From an uncultured Acetatifactor sp. (GTDB lineage: Bacteria > Bacillota > Clostridia > Lachnospirales > Lachnospiraceae): a stretch of DNA of 64,000 nucleotides. The position numbers and the translations under genes are program-made. Location: contig CAJTZD010000004.1 in the NCBI GenBank assembly GCA_910584235.1, forward strand, positions 1 through 64,000, read 5' to 3'. Of this stretch, positions 8,536 to 15,274 are shown one piece after another (the stretch's first letter is position 1; every line of letters starts with the position of its first letter). The notes beneath the pieces are model-generated. The model ran no database searches. It saw nothing but the letters and a program-made list of their open reading frames with translations, and was not told the DNA's origin.

Positions 8536-8988
8536 ATGCACGTTTGTTTTTTGGTAAAAAGAATAAGTTTAAAGGAGCCGCTCATTGATGAATTTGGCGA
8601 TGGGTTCAGGGTTGTCTTCTTTCGGAAAACAATCAGGGCGAACCAGAAGGAAGATAATGGGGATGCGACAGGCATAAGAACTGGCCGGAAAGCAATCAAT
8701 GAAGACCCGGAAAAGTGCAGCGAATCAGGAAAAAAAGAAAATCCGGCAATCCGGCAATCCGGCAATCCGCAGCTGGCAGATCAGGAATCCCTGATTGTAA
8801 AATATGTCCATGAGAACGATGAATGTACGGCATCTGCCATTGCCGGATTATTGGATGTGACAGGCAGGCGGGCAAGGGGGATTCTTGGAAACCTGGTAAA
8901 AAAAGAGGTGCTAAAAAAGTCGGAAATGCGAGAAATACGGTTTATCGGGCAGGTGGAAATTTCCCTTATGGAAAGTGAGGTATTGTGA
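8536..8988 (+). pseudogene. C-terminal fragment of a Schlafen/AlbA-type ATP-binding regulator
   Basis: A 150-residue reading frame whose first part contains EFGDGFRVVFFR, matching the end of the ATP-binding domain in the large family of AlbA_2 (Schlafen-type) DNA-binding plus HATPase_c_4 proteins. The last ~70 residues form a winged-helix-like tail (IVKYVHENDECTASAIAGLL). Full-length members are about 450-500 residues, so roughly two thirds is missing at the 5' end. The ATG at 8536 has no convincing ribosome binding site and lies directly after a promoter and tail copy, so the fragment appears to be stitched in. The family is inferred from one motif and layout. Confidence 0.55.
8740..8769 (+). 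repeat. 8-bp tandem repeat inside the truncated regulator
   Basis: ATCCGGCA is repeated three times and followed by ATCCG. The unit is not a multiple of three, so gain or loss of one copy would shift the reading frame. Translation reads all three phases (NPAIRQSGNP). In a truncated gene this may be a relic only. Confidence 0.8.
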
Positions 8989-8990
8989 CA

Positions 8991-9071
8991 GAGCCTGATT
9001 GGGATTATGGGAAAAATGGATTTGCCTATGAAGGGAAAGAAGTTTTGATAAAAAGTGGAAGAAATTTTTAG
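8991..9071 (+). pseudogene. 3' remnant of a second AAA-ATPase/PDDEXK_9 gene
   Basis: The frame ending at TAG 9069-9071 reads GFAYEGKEVLIKSGRNF. The intact gene at 9863-11551 ends GFAFEGKEVLIKS and is followed by the same tail sequence. Only about 27 codons survive, fused directly to the stop region of the preceding regulator fragment. It is the last part of a deleted paralogue. Confidence 0.75.
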
Positions 9072-9151
9072 CCCTAACTTGACAGGAGAGTATGTGTCGA
9101 GGATCGAGAAGAAAGCGCTGGGGAAGCTAAGGGAGAAGTTCGAGCAGGGGT
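9069..9151 (+). repeat. Tail repeat, copy 2
   Basis: 83 bp, identical to the copy at 11561-11643 and related to 8284-8372. One frame encodes VSRIEKKALGKLREKFEQG then stop. It follows the remnant of an AAA-ATPase gene, the same position the copy at 11561 holds after the intact gene. Confidence 0.85.
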
Positions 9152-9183
9152 GAGCCTACGGGAAAGATAAGGAATGTTCAAAG

Positions 9184-9233
9184 ATGAGACAGAGTCAGTC
9201 CGACCGGGAGAGGACGAACTGATTCTGTCTCAT
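9184..9233 (+). terminator. Strong hairpin, terminator-like without T-tract
   Basis: ATGAGACAGAGTCAGT (9184-9199) pairs with ACTGATTCTGTCTCAT (9218-9233): 16 bp with a single G-U, loop of 18 nt. The downstream sequence TATGTCTGG has no run of T, so termination may be inefficient. It sits 32 bp after tail copy 2. Confidence 0.5.
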
Positions 9234-9290
9234 TATGTCTGGTGGGCTATATGATTATTTCGTAAATTTCGGAAATTTGACGTAATTTTC

Positions 9291-9319
9291 TTGTAGGTTA
9301 TATAAGGAGCATGTATAAT
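9291..9319 (+). promoter_or_regulatory. Sigma-A-type promoter after tail copy 2
   Basis: TTGTAG at 9291-9296, a 17-bp spacer and TATAAT at 9314-9319. The upstream GGAAATTTGACGTAATTTTC is nearly the same as in the promoter at 8421, so tail copies 1 and 2 are each followed by the same promoter module. Confidence 0.6.
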
Positions 9320-9478
9320 AAAATTAACTGTGAAAGAAAGGGAAGCTTTATGCTTAGGGAAGCAGTCTAAATTTTACAACAAGGGTGACATCGAACCGAT
9401 GGATGTGGTTTCTGATATTGATAAGAGAAATATTGTGAAAGTATGAGGAAGCTACTAGGGAAACAGATATTCTTGCAT

Positions 9479-9515
9479 GTTCAGCTACTTTGACAGCGGG
9501 AGAAAAAGTTTGTCC
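9479..9515 (+). pseudogene. Internal fragment of an AAA-ATPase/PDDEXK_9 gene
   Basis: GTTCAGCTACTTTGACAGCG at 9479-9498 also occurs at 11180-11199 in the intact gene, and the translation FSYFDSGRKSLS matches its FSYFDSGKNLS. Similarity stops near 9515, where a different reading frame with a SIR2-like sequence begins. This is a small piece of a deleted paralogue. Confidence 0.65.
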
Positions 9516-9760
9516 TTTCACAGCAGATTATTGCACAGCAGAAATGGATACGCGTTTATACTACAAATTATGATGATGTGCTGGAAACCGCAGGGGAGAA
9601 AGTCGGCAGAAATTATACTCCCATGCTACTAAGTGACACGATAGAGAGGATTAATTGTGTGGAATCAGTGGTACATATGAATGGCTATATCCGCAATCTG
9701 GACAAGAATAGCCTGGAGAATGAATTTAAGCTATGTACCAGAAGGTTTGAGCAGGAGTGA
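9512..9760 (+). pseudogene. SIR2-like domain fragment (defence-type NADase relic)
   Basis: The frame read from 9512 contains WIRVYTTNYDDVLETAG, then VVHMNGYI and FKL, in the order typical of SIR2_2-type proteins (IYTTNYD ... HLHG ... FKL). In phage-defence systems such domains consume NAD+. Only about 80 codons remain: the N-terminal nucleotide-binding start and everything after the core are gone. The upstream side joins an AAA-ATPase fragment and the 3' side runs into a partial tail repeat, giving the ending RRFEQE. It cannot be functional as it stands. Family assignment is from the TTNYD and HMNG motifs. Confidence 0.6.
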
Positions 9761-9784
9761 GTCTGTGGGAGAGATAGGAAATGA
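9740..9784 (+). repeat. Partial fourth tail repeat
   Basis: AGAAGGTTTGAGCAGGAGTG here aligns with AGAAGTTCGAGCAGGGGTG in tail copy 2, and the next ~25 bp (GTCTGTGGGAGAGATAGGAA) align with those after copy 2 (GCCTACGGGAAAGATAAGGAA). It keeps only the 3' end of the tail plus its downstream flank. A TATAATAAGTTTAAA string just after it (9788-9802) is shared with the copy-1 promoter. Confidence 0.55.
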
Positions 9785-9862
9785 TATATAATAAGTTTAA
9801 AAGAGTTTGCAGTCTAATATACTACAAAATGGTGGTCTTTTGAGTATGGAGGATATGTCGCC

Positions 9863-11551
9863 ATGGCGAGAACCGTAGGAATAGGGATTCAAAGCTTTGA
9901 GAAGCTGATAACAGAAAACAGCTTTTATATTGATAAAACAGATTTTATCAGGCAGTGGTGGGAAAACAGAGACGAGGTGACGCTGATAACCCGTCCTCGC
10001 AGATTTGGTAAGACCTTGAATATGAACATGTTGGAGAGATTCTTATCTGTACAATATGCGGGGCAGGGAGAGGTGTTTGAGGGTTTATCCATATGGAAGA
10101 ATGAGAAATACCACAAACTTCAAGGAAGTATGCCCGTAATTTACTTAAGCTTTGCGGATGTAAAGGCCAATACCTTTGCCTCGGCAAGGGAAAAGATTTG
10201 TATGCTTATCGAAGAAGTATACCGCAGGTATGATTTCCTGCTGACAGGAGGAAGTCTGAGGGAGGGGGAGACAGAACGCTTCCGCAAGATTTTGGTAGAA
10301 ATGACGGATTCTGAGGCAGCGTTCTCTCTCAAAAATCTGTGTGGTTATTTATCAGGTTATTATGGGAAAAAAGCTGTTATTTTGCTGGATGAGTACGACA
10401 CACCGCTCCAGGAAGCCTGGTTGTATGGCTATTGGTATGAAATGGTGGAATTCATGAGAGGCCTGTTCAATTCTACATTCAAGACGAATCCTTATCTGGA
10501 GCGGGCGGTTATGACAGGAATCACAAGGGTAAGTAAGGAATCGATTTTCTCTGACCTGAATCATCTGACAGTTGTGACATCTACATCCGAGATGTATGCG
10601 GATTGCTTTGGATTTACGGAGGAAGAGGTGTTTTCTGCACTGGATGAGTATGGGATGCAGGATAGGCGTACTGATGTCAAAAGATGGTATGACGGCTTTA
10701 CTTTTGGAAAATGCAGGGATATATACAATCCCTGGTCTATTATCAATTACCTGAAATTAGGACGCCTTTCCACCTACTGGGCCAACACCAGCAGCAACGG
10801 ACTGGTGGATAAGCTGATTCGGGAAGGAAGCGTGGAGATAAAAATTTCCATGGAAAATCTGTTGAAAGGTAAGCATCTGTATAAGGAAATCGACGAGCAG
10901 ATTATTTTTAATCAATTGGATGTAGATGAAAACGCAATTTGGAGCCTGTTTCTGGCTAGTGGATACTTGAAAGCGGAGAGTTACACGTTAAACGAGGAGA
11001 CAGGAGGAGATTTGTATGAACTTGCTCTGACAAATAAAGAAGTGCAGATTATGTTCCAAAAGATGATTAGAAAATGGTTCTCAAGTACTGGGACGGTCTA
11101 CAACGGATTTATCAAGTCATTGTTACAGGATGACGTAAAGTCCATGAACGCCTACATGAACCGTGTGGCTTTGGCCACGTTCAGCTACTTTGACAGCGGA
11201 AAGAACCTTTCCATGGAGACGCAGCCGGAAAGGTTCTACCACGGGTTTGTGCTGGGCTTGGCCGTGGAATTAGCGGATCGCTACATCATTACATCCAACC
11301 GGGAAAGCGGTTTTGGAAGGTATGAAGTGATGATGGAGCCAAAGAATGGAATGGACAATGCTGTCATAATGGAATTCAAGGTGAGGGATTCAGGTGATGA
11401 GAAATCTCTGGAGGACACTGCTGATGCAGCGCTGAAACAGATTGAAGAACAGCGATACCAAGCAGATTTGGAGAACCGGGGAGTCGCTGGCGACCGTATC
11501 AAGAAATATGGATTTGCCTTTGAAGGGAAAGAAGTTTTGATTAAAAGCTGA
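9863..11551 (+). CDS. AAA-ATPase-like / PD-(D/E)XK nuclease fusion protein (PDDEXK_9 family)
   Basis: A 562-residue protein of the AAA-ATPase_like (N-terminal) plus PDDEXK_9 (C-terminal) family, which is strongly amplified in Lachnospiraceae and Bacteroidetes and has no settled function. The P-loop RPRRFGKT is at residues 44-51, Walker B (VILLDEYD) near 172-179, and a second conserved patch is ITRVSKESIFSDLNHL. The nuclease-like C-terminus has GFGRYEVMMEP ... VIMEFKV (about 480-510): the EFK half of the active site is present, while the usual Asp after GxGR is Tyr-Glu. ATG 9863 follows ATGGAGGA. It is intact, whereas at least two paralogues nearby survive as fragments, and it is followed by tail copy 3. 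Defence, toxin-like and selfish roles are all possible. Confidence 0.85.
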   Translation: MARTVGIGIQSFEKLITENSFYIDKTDFIRQWWENRDEVTLITRPRRFGKTLNMNMLERFLSVQYAGQGEVFEGLSIWKNEKYHKLQGSMPVIYLSFADVKANTFASAREKICMLIEEVYRRYDFLLTGGSLREGETERFRKILVEMTDSEAAFSLKNLCGYLSGYYGKKAVILLDEYDTPLQEAWLYGYWYEMVEFMRGLFNSTFKTNPYLERAVMTGITRVSKESIFSDLNHLTVVTSTSEMYADCFGFTEEEVFSALDEYGMQDRRTDVKRWYDGFTFGKCRDIYNPWSIINYLKLGRLSTYWANTSSNGLVDKLIREGSVEIKISMENLLKGKHLYKEIDEQIIFNQLDVDENAIWSLFLASGYLKAESYTLNEETGGDLYELALTNKEVQIMFQKMIRKWFSSTGTVYNGFIKSLLQDDVKSMNAYMNRVALATFSYFDSGKNLSMETQPERFYHGFVLGLAVELADRYIITSNRESGFGRYEVMMEPKNGMDNAVIMEFKVRDSGDEKSLEDTADAALKQIEEQRYQADLENRGVAGDRIKKYGFAFEGKEVLIKS

Positions 11552-11560
11552 TTAATTTTT

Positions 11561-11643
11561 TAGCCCTAACTTGACAGGAGAGTATGTGTCGAGGATCGAG
11601 AAGAAAGCGCTGGGGAAGCTAAGGGAGAAGTTCGAGCAGGGGT
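11561..11643 (+). repeat. Tail repeat, copy 3
   Basis: Identical over 83 bp to 9069-9151, beginning 9 bp after the stop of the intact AAA-ATPase gene. The downstream flank differs from those of the other copies (GGCAGAAGATGAGGCAG). Perfect identity across 83 bp, while the genes before it have diverged or been deleted, points to recent duplication, conversion or selection. Confidence 0.85.
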
Positions 11644-11735
11644 AGGCAGAAGATGAGGCAGCACATCGCGAAACGGGGTGAAACCGATCAAACAGTATAT
11701 GGCTGGATCGATTTTGCCCCATTTCCATTCGCGTA

Positions 11736-11764
11736 TTGCTTTTTGTGTGTAAATTGCATATAAT
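11736..11764 (+). promoter_or_regulatory. Sigma-A-type promoter for the DUF2871 gene
   Basis: TTGCTT (11736-11741), a 17-bp spacer and TATAAT (11759-11764). It follows an imperfect inverted repeat (about 11668-11735, arms containing CGCGAAACGGGG and GCCCCATTTCCATTCGCG) that may end transcription from the accessory region. The leader to the ATG at 11895 is about 120 nt; nothing else is recognised in it. Confidence 0.55.
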
Positions 11765-11894
11765 GAAAAAAAGTCAATGTCCAGGAAAATGCATTGGCAG
11801 ATGCCGTGTCTCAAAAAGACTCGCGTCTATATGCGGACAGTGCTGATTGGACATTTTTTGATGAAGCAGGAATGCAGGTAGGGAGGAAACGAGT

Positions 11895-12314
11895 ATGAAG
11901 CACTACATAAAGATGGCTCTGCTGTATGCCGTTCTTGCAATGGCTGGCGGCGTATTTTACCGGGAGTTTACGAAATTCAACGACTTTACAGCCCAGACAA
12001 CCCTGAGAGCGGTGCACCCCCACTATTTTCTGCTGGGCATGGTGTTTTTTCTGCTATTACTGCTGCTGGAAAAAAATTTTGCCTTTACCGGCGTAAAGAC
12101 CAGACGGGTGTTGATTGCCTACCATATGGGCTTGAATCTAACATCCATAATGCTTGTGGTGCGGGGAATATCCCAGGTGCTGGGGCTTACGATTTCTTCC
12201 GGCATGGATGCGGCAATCTCCGGCATGGCCGGGATTGGGCATATGGTTCTGGGCGTTAGTCTGGTACTTCTGCTGGTGCAAATCAGGCACGGCGTATTGG
12301 CGGCCAATGCCTGA
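11895..12314 (+). CDS. DUF2871 family integral membrane protein
   Basis: A 139-residue hydrophobic protein with four predicted membrane segments (about 5-22, 42-58, 78-96 and 108-128). It has the family signature YAVLAMAGGVFYREFTKFN near the N-terminus, followed by a His-containing loop (VHPHYFLLGM). I recognise this as DUF2871, a membrane family of unknown function, widespread in Firmicutes as a free-standing gene. ATG 11895 follows GGGAGGAAACGAGT. It is convergent with the ABC transporter gene; a short hairpin (GCCTGATTTGTCAGGGC, 12309-12325) lies between them. Confidence 0.75.
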   Translation: MKHYIKMALLYAVLAMAGGVFYREFTKFNDFTAQTTLRAVHPHYFLLGMVFFLLLLLLEKNFAFTGVKTRRVLIAYHMGLNLTSIMLVVRGISQVLGLTISSGMDAAISGMAGIGHMVLGVSLVLLLVQIRHGVLAANA

Positions 12315-12385
12315 TTTGTCAGGGCGTATTCCGAATGGAACGCAGTGTTATCCTGCAGTGCGGTATGGCCGGGGGACTCTGTATC

Positions 12386-14017
12386 CTACAATTCGGCTTT
12401 CTCCAGCTTCAAATGCCCGTCATACCGGCGCTCCATGTCCGGACTCAAATGATGGGTGACCGTGATGGTCAGGCAGTCTGTCCGGCTAAGCACCTCACTT
12501 TCTATTTTTTCGGCGGTCTCCCTGTCTAAATTGGCGGTAAACTCATCTAAAAGCAGAATTCTGCTGTTCCGTAGAAGTGCTCTGGCAAGGCTGATGCGCT
12601 GTCTTTCGCCGCCGGAGAAGTTTTTGCCTCTTTCGGTGACAGGGGTGGAGAGTCCCTGCGGAAGCGAGTCTACAAGGTCTTTCAGCCCTGCCTGCTCTAT
12701 GGCTGCCGCAATTTCCGAAGTGCCGTATCTCTCGTCATACAGCGAAATATTGTTCTGGATGGTGTCCTGGAAGAGAAAAGTATCCTGGGAGACCGTTCCC
12801 ACCAGAGCGCTGAGAGACTCCTGGCTGATCTTGCGCAGCTGTCTGCCGTCAATGGAGATGGAGCCGCCATAGTCGGGATAGTATCCGGATAACAGGGAAA
12901 GCAGGGTACTTTTTCCGCTGCCGCTTTGTCCGGTCACCACATAATGCTTTCCGGCCTCAAACCGGAAAGAAAGATTTTGGAGAACGTCCTGGCCCTTTTC
13001 GTAGCCGAAAGAGAGACTTTCCAGGGCGACTGCCTGCCCAAAGTCTTTTAGCTCTTCGCCGTCCACGGGCTCTCTTTCCTCCAACAGTGCGCCGAAGCGT
13101 TCCAGAAGAGGCTTCGCGGCGGCAAAATTTGCGATGAGGGAGGGCAGAGAGGTAATGGGCGATACAATATGTCCGATCAGATGTCCGAAAGCGATCACCA
13201 TACCGGCGGAAATCATTCCTTTTATGGAAAAGTATGCTGCCAGCCCCATGACAAGTACGGTGGAGAGCAGCCCGGTAAACGCTCCCGCTTCTATACAGAA
13301 CATCCGACAGTTGGCATTGCGGCGCTTTGCGTCTTCCGCCGCCCGGTTCTTTCCGGCATATTTTGTCAGGATATAAGGCAGCACGCCATAGGAGCGGATC
13401 AGGCGGAAGCCTCCGAAATCGTCCTGAATTTCCGCCGTATAGGCTTCGACGCATTCCACCTGTTTTTTCATGGACTTCTCCAGGGAACCGGAGCTTAGCC
13501 TGCTCACGGCCCTTGCGGCCAGAGCCAGCAGAACCATCAGAACCAGCATGACGGGCTGTATCATGAGACATATGACAGCTGCGGAAGCGAAACTGACCAG
13601 GCTCTCCAACGCGGAGATCAGGTTGACGAAATAGGTGGACTCCAGCAGATTTACATTATTGGTCAGTTCATTGATGTATTCCGCGCTGCCGGAAGCGTCA
13701 AAATCAGACACGTTCCGGCTCATGATGCCGGAAAAGAGATCTTTTTTCAAATGATATCTGGCCTTTGCCAGGATTCCGGCTTTGAGATAATAAAACAGAA
13801 TCTCCAGGCAGATCAGCACTGTCACGAAGAGAACACTTCCGAGAAGCGTGGAAGACAGTTGCACCGTATTTTTTCCGGCACAATCCACCAGAGAGCTCAT
13901 AACCAGGGCGAAAAGGCTGCCGCCTGCACCTTTTAGGATTAACAGTATGAAAAACAACAGGCAGATTCCTTTTCGCATCAGGAGATAATGGTACATTTTT
14001 GACTTTTTTGCATTCAT
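12386..14017 (-). CDS. ABC exporter, fused permease and ATPase
   Basis: A 543-residue type I ABC exporter half-transporter: an N-terminal transmembrane domain of about six helices (roughly 15-310) and a C-terminal ATPase. Walker A GQSGSGKST is near 360-368, signature FSGGERQRISLARA near 464, Walker B ILLLDEFT, and an H-loop THH. It should work as a dimer exporting a peptide, drug or lipid; the substrate is unknown. I place the start at ATG 14017 (MNAKKSK), which has AAAGGAG nine bases upstream; a longer frame to 14134 has no such signal and reads unlike protein. The XRE regulator gene is upstream on the same strand, 151 bp away, suggesting a regulator-exporter unit. Confidence 0.88.
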   Translation of the reverse strand: MNAKKSKMYHYLLMRKGICLLFFILLILKGAGGSLFALVMSSLVDCAGKNTVQLSSTLLGSVLFVTVLICLEILFYYLKAGILAKARYHLKKDLFSGIMSRNVSDFDASGSAEYINELTNNVNLLESTYFVNLISALESLVSFASAAVICLMIQPVMLVLMVLLALAARAVSRLSSGSLEKSMKKQVECVEAYTAEIQDDFGGFRLIRSYGVLPYILTKYAGKNRAAEDAKRRNANCRMFCIEAGAFTGLLSTVLVMGLAAYFSIKGMISAGMVIAFGHLIGHIVSPITSLPSLIANFAAAKPLLERFGALLEEREPVDGEELKDFGQAVALESLSFGYEKGQDVLQNLSFRFEAGKHYVVTGQSGSGKSTLLSLLSGYYPDYGGSISIDGRQLRKISQESLSALVGTVSQDTFLFQDTIQNNISLYDERYGTSEIAAAIEQAGLKDLVDSLPQGLSTPVTERGKNFSGGERQRISLARALLRNSRILLLDEFTANLDRETAEKIESEVLSRTDCLTITVTHHLSPDMERRYDGHLKLEKAEL

Positions 14018-14168
14018 TGCGGGACGCTCCTTTATCTGAGATTTCATTCCGAATCCCCTGCGGCCGGGCCAGACAGCCGCGCAGATTGGGGGAATAATAG
14101 GAGTGTAGCCTATCTGTATCATATCGTCCAGCAATGCGGAATTGGGAGGAATGCAACCAAACGTTGTG

Positions 14169-15119
14169 TCAGAGGGAGTCGATGACCTGGCGCTCTCGTG
14201 CGGCGAAGTAAGCGTTTGGCTCCAGCTCCTCTAAAAGCGCCGTCAGCTGGGGCTTCAGTGCCCGGCATTTTTCATGCATTCCTTTCTTGGAGTACAGAGA
14301 AGCCAGAATGAAAAGGAATTCACGCCTGTCCTCTTTGGTACAGCATCCTAAAACTGCCTCCCGGCAGGCTTCCACGCAGTCAAGGTTCCCGGCCTGGGCA
14401 GCGGCGTCCGCATACTGCAGCCACAAAGGCACGCTTTCCGGGGAGGGCGGCTGCATCAGCGCCTGTACGGAAAGGTCGCTGGAAAGGAGTTTAGGAATGG
14501 CATCGCCCTGTCCCAGGAGGAGCAATGCCTCAAAGTACAGCCTCAGCGTGTCCGGACAGGGATATGCCCGAAATTGACTCTCGCATTCTGAAAGAACCTC
14601 TCGCTGGTTCCCTTGTTCTATGAGCAGCTGGACCCTCTGCAGGCGGAATCGCATGTCCCCGGTCTTCTTACTCATATCCTCTGCCAGCGCCAGCGCCCTA
14701 TTGGCGGATTCCCGGCTTTGCTGCAGGAGCAGGTGCATTTTGCAGGCTTCCAGCTCGATTTTGTCTTTTTCCAGTTTCGCCGGATCTCCCAGGCCCAGCT
14801 TCAGGGCGGAGTCGATGGCCTCCAGCTGGGTCTGCAGGGCAGCGGAAGCTTCGCGGAAAACATTGTCGTCTCTGAGGACGGAATATTTCAGCACCAGGTC
14901 TATGGCGTAATCTATGCCGGACCGCCCGAAGAGCTCGTCCAGGCTTACGCCGAAGAAGTCCGCAATCTTTGGCAGCAGGGAGATGTCGGGGGAACCGTTG
15001 CCCGCCTCCCATTTGGAGACGGTCTGGGGCACCAGAAACAAATACTCTGCCAGCTGGGCCTGGGTGATGTCCCTGGATTTGCGCAGGGCTGCTATCTTTT
15101 TGCCGATTGTGTGTTTCAT
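14169..15119 (-). CDS. XRE-family regulator with helical repeat C-terminus
   Basis: A 316-residue protein. The N-terminal helix-turn-helix (about 1-65; ITQAQLAEYL, then QTVSKWEAGNGSPDISLLPKIA) is a canonical Cro/CI-type DNA-binding domain. The remaining 250 residues are Leu/Ala/Glu-rich helices resembling a TPR-like sensing region, a layout seen in peptide-responsive or stress regulators. ATG 15119 lies seven bases after GGAGG; ATG 15122 is the alternative. Its promoter (15138-15166) contains an imperfect palindrome that may be its own operator. The gene is divergent from the PilT-like gene and followed by an ABC exporter, the likely target. Confidence 0.85.
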   Translation of the reverse strand: MKHTIGKKIAALRKSRDITQAQLAEYLFLVPQTVSKWEAGNGSPDISLLPKIADFFGVSLDELFGRSGIDYAIDLVLKYSVLRDDNVFREASAALQTQLEAIDSALKLGLGDPAKLEKDKIELEACKMHLLLQQSRESANRALALAEDMSKKTGDMRFRLQRVQLLIEQGNQREVLSECESQFRAYPCPDTLRLYFEALLLLGQGDAIPKLLSSDLSVQALMQPPSPESVPLWLQYADAAAQAGNLDCVEACREAVLGCCTKEDRREFLFILASLYSKKGMHEKCRALKPQLTALLEELEPNAYFAARERQVIDSL

Positions 15120-15137
15120 CATGATACCTCCAGCCTT

Positions 15138-15166
15138 ACTATACACTTTTTACAGTATATTTTCAA
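15138..15166 (-). promoter_or_regulatory. Promoter and palindromic operator of the XRE gene
   Basis: On the minus strand TTGAAA (15161-15166), 17 bp, TATAGT (15138-15143). The interval holds TATACTGTAAAAAGTGTATA, an imperfect palindrome lying across the spacer and -10 box, the usual site for autorepression by a Cro/CI-type regulator. The box and spacing are directly visible; binding by the adjacent regulator is inferred. Confidence 0.6.
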
Positions 15167-15186
15167 CGATATTCATAATTTAACCG

Positions 15187-15215
15187 TTGTCATTTGCTGT
15201 AGAATTGTATATAAT
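15187..15215 (+). promoter_or_regulatory. Promoter of the pilT-like gene
   Basis: TTGTCA (15187-15192), a 17-bp spacer, TATAAT (15210-15215). It is back-to-back with the XRE promoter, only about 20 bp between the two -35 boxes, so a regulator bound at the XRE palindrome could also affect this promoter. Confidence 0.65.
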
Positions 15216-15274
15216 GTTCACATGGAACAGAATTACCATAAAACGATCACAGGAAAGGGAGGAGAGGAGTTGTA

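Larger units (their letters stand above)
9152..9478. other. Intergenic stretch with hairpin and promoter, no intact gene
   Basis: Contains a strong hairpin (9184-9233) and a promoter (9291-9319), both listed. After the promoter a well-placed ATG at 9350 (AAAGGGAAGCTTT upstream) runs into TAA after only six codons. A following open stretch of about 25 codons (9370-9446, with GDIEPMDVVSDIDKRNIV) looks like the residue of a coding sequence that I cannot assign. The segment reads as decayed DNA. Confidence 0.5.

Noticed and set aside
9863..11551. Interpretation of the AAA-ATPase gene as a transposase
   Set aside because: No DDE or HUH motifs and no terminal inverted repeats; the P-loop and PD-(D/E)XK-like tail fit the AAA-ATPase/PDDEXK_9 family better.
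12154..14156. Several overlapping frames opposite to or across the DUF2871, ABC and XRE genes
   Set aside because: All are explained as alternative frames of GC-rich real genes, with no ribosome binding sites or family patterns.
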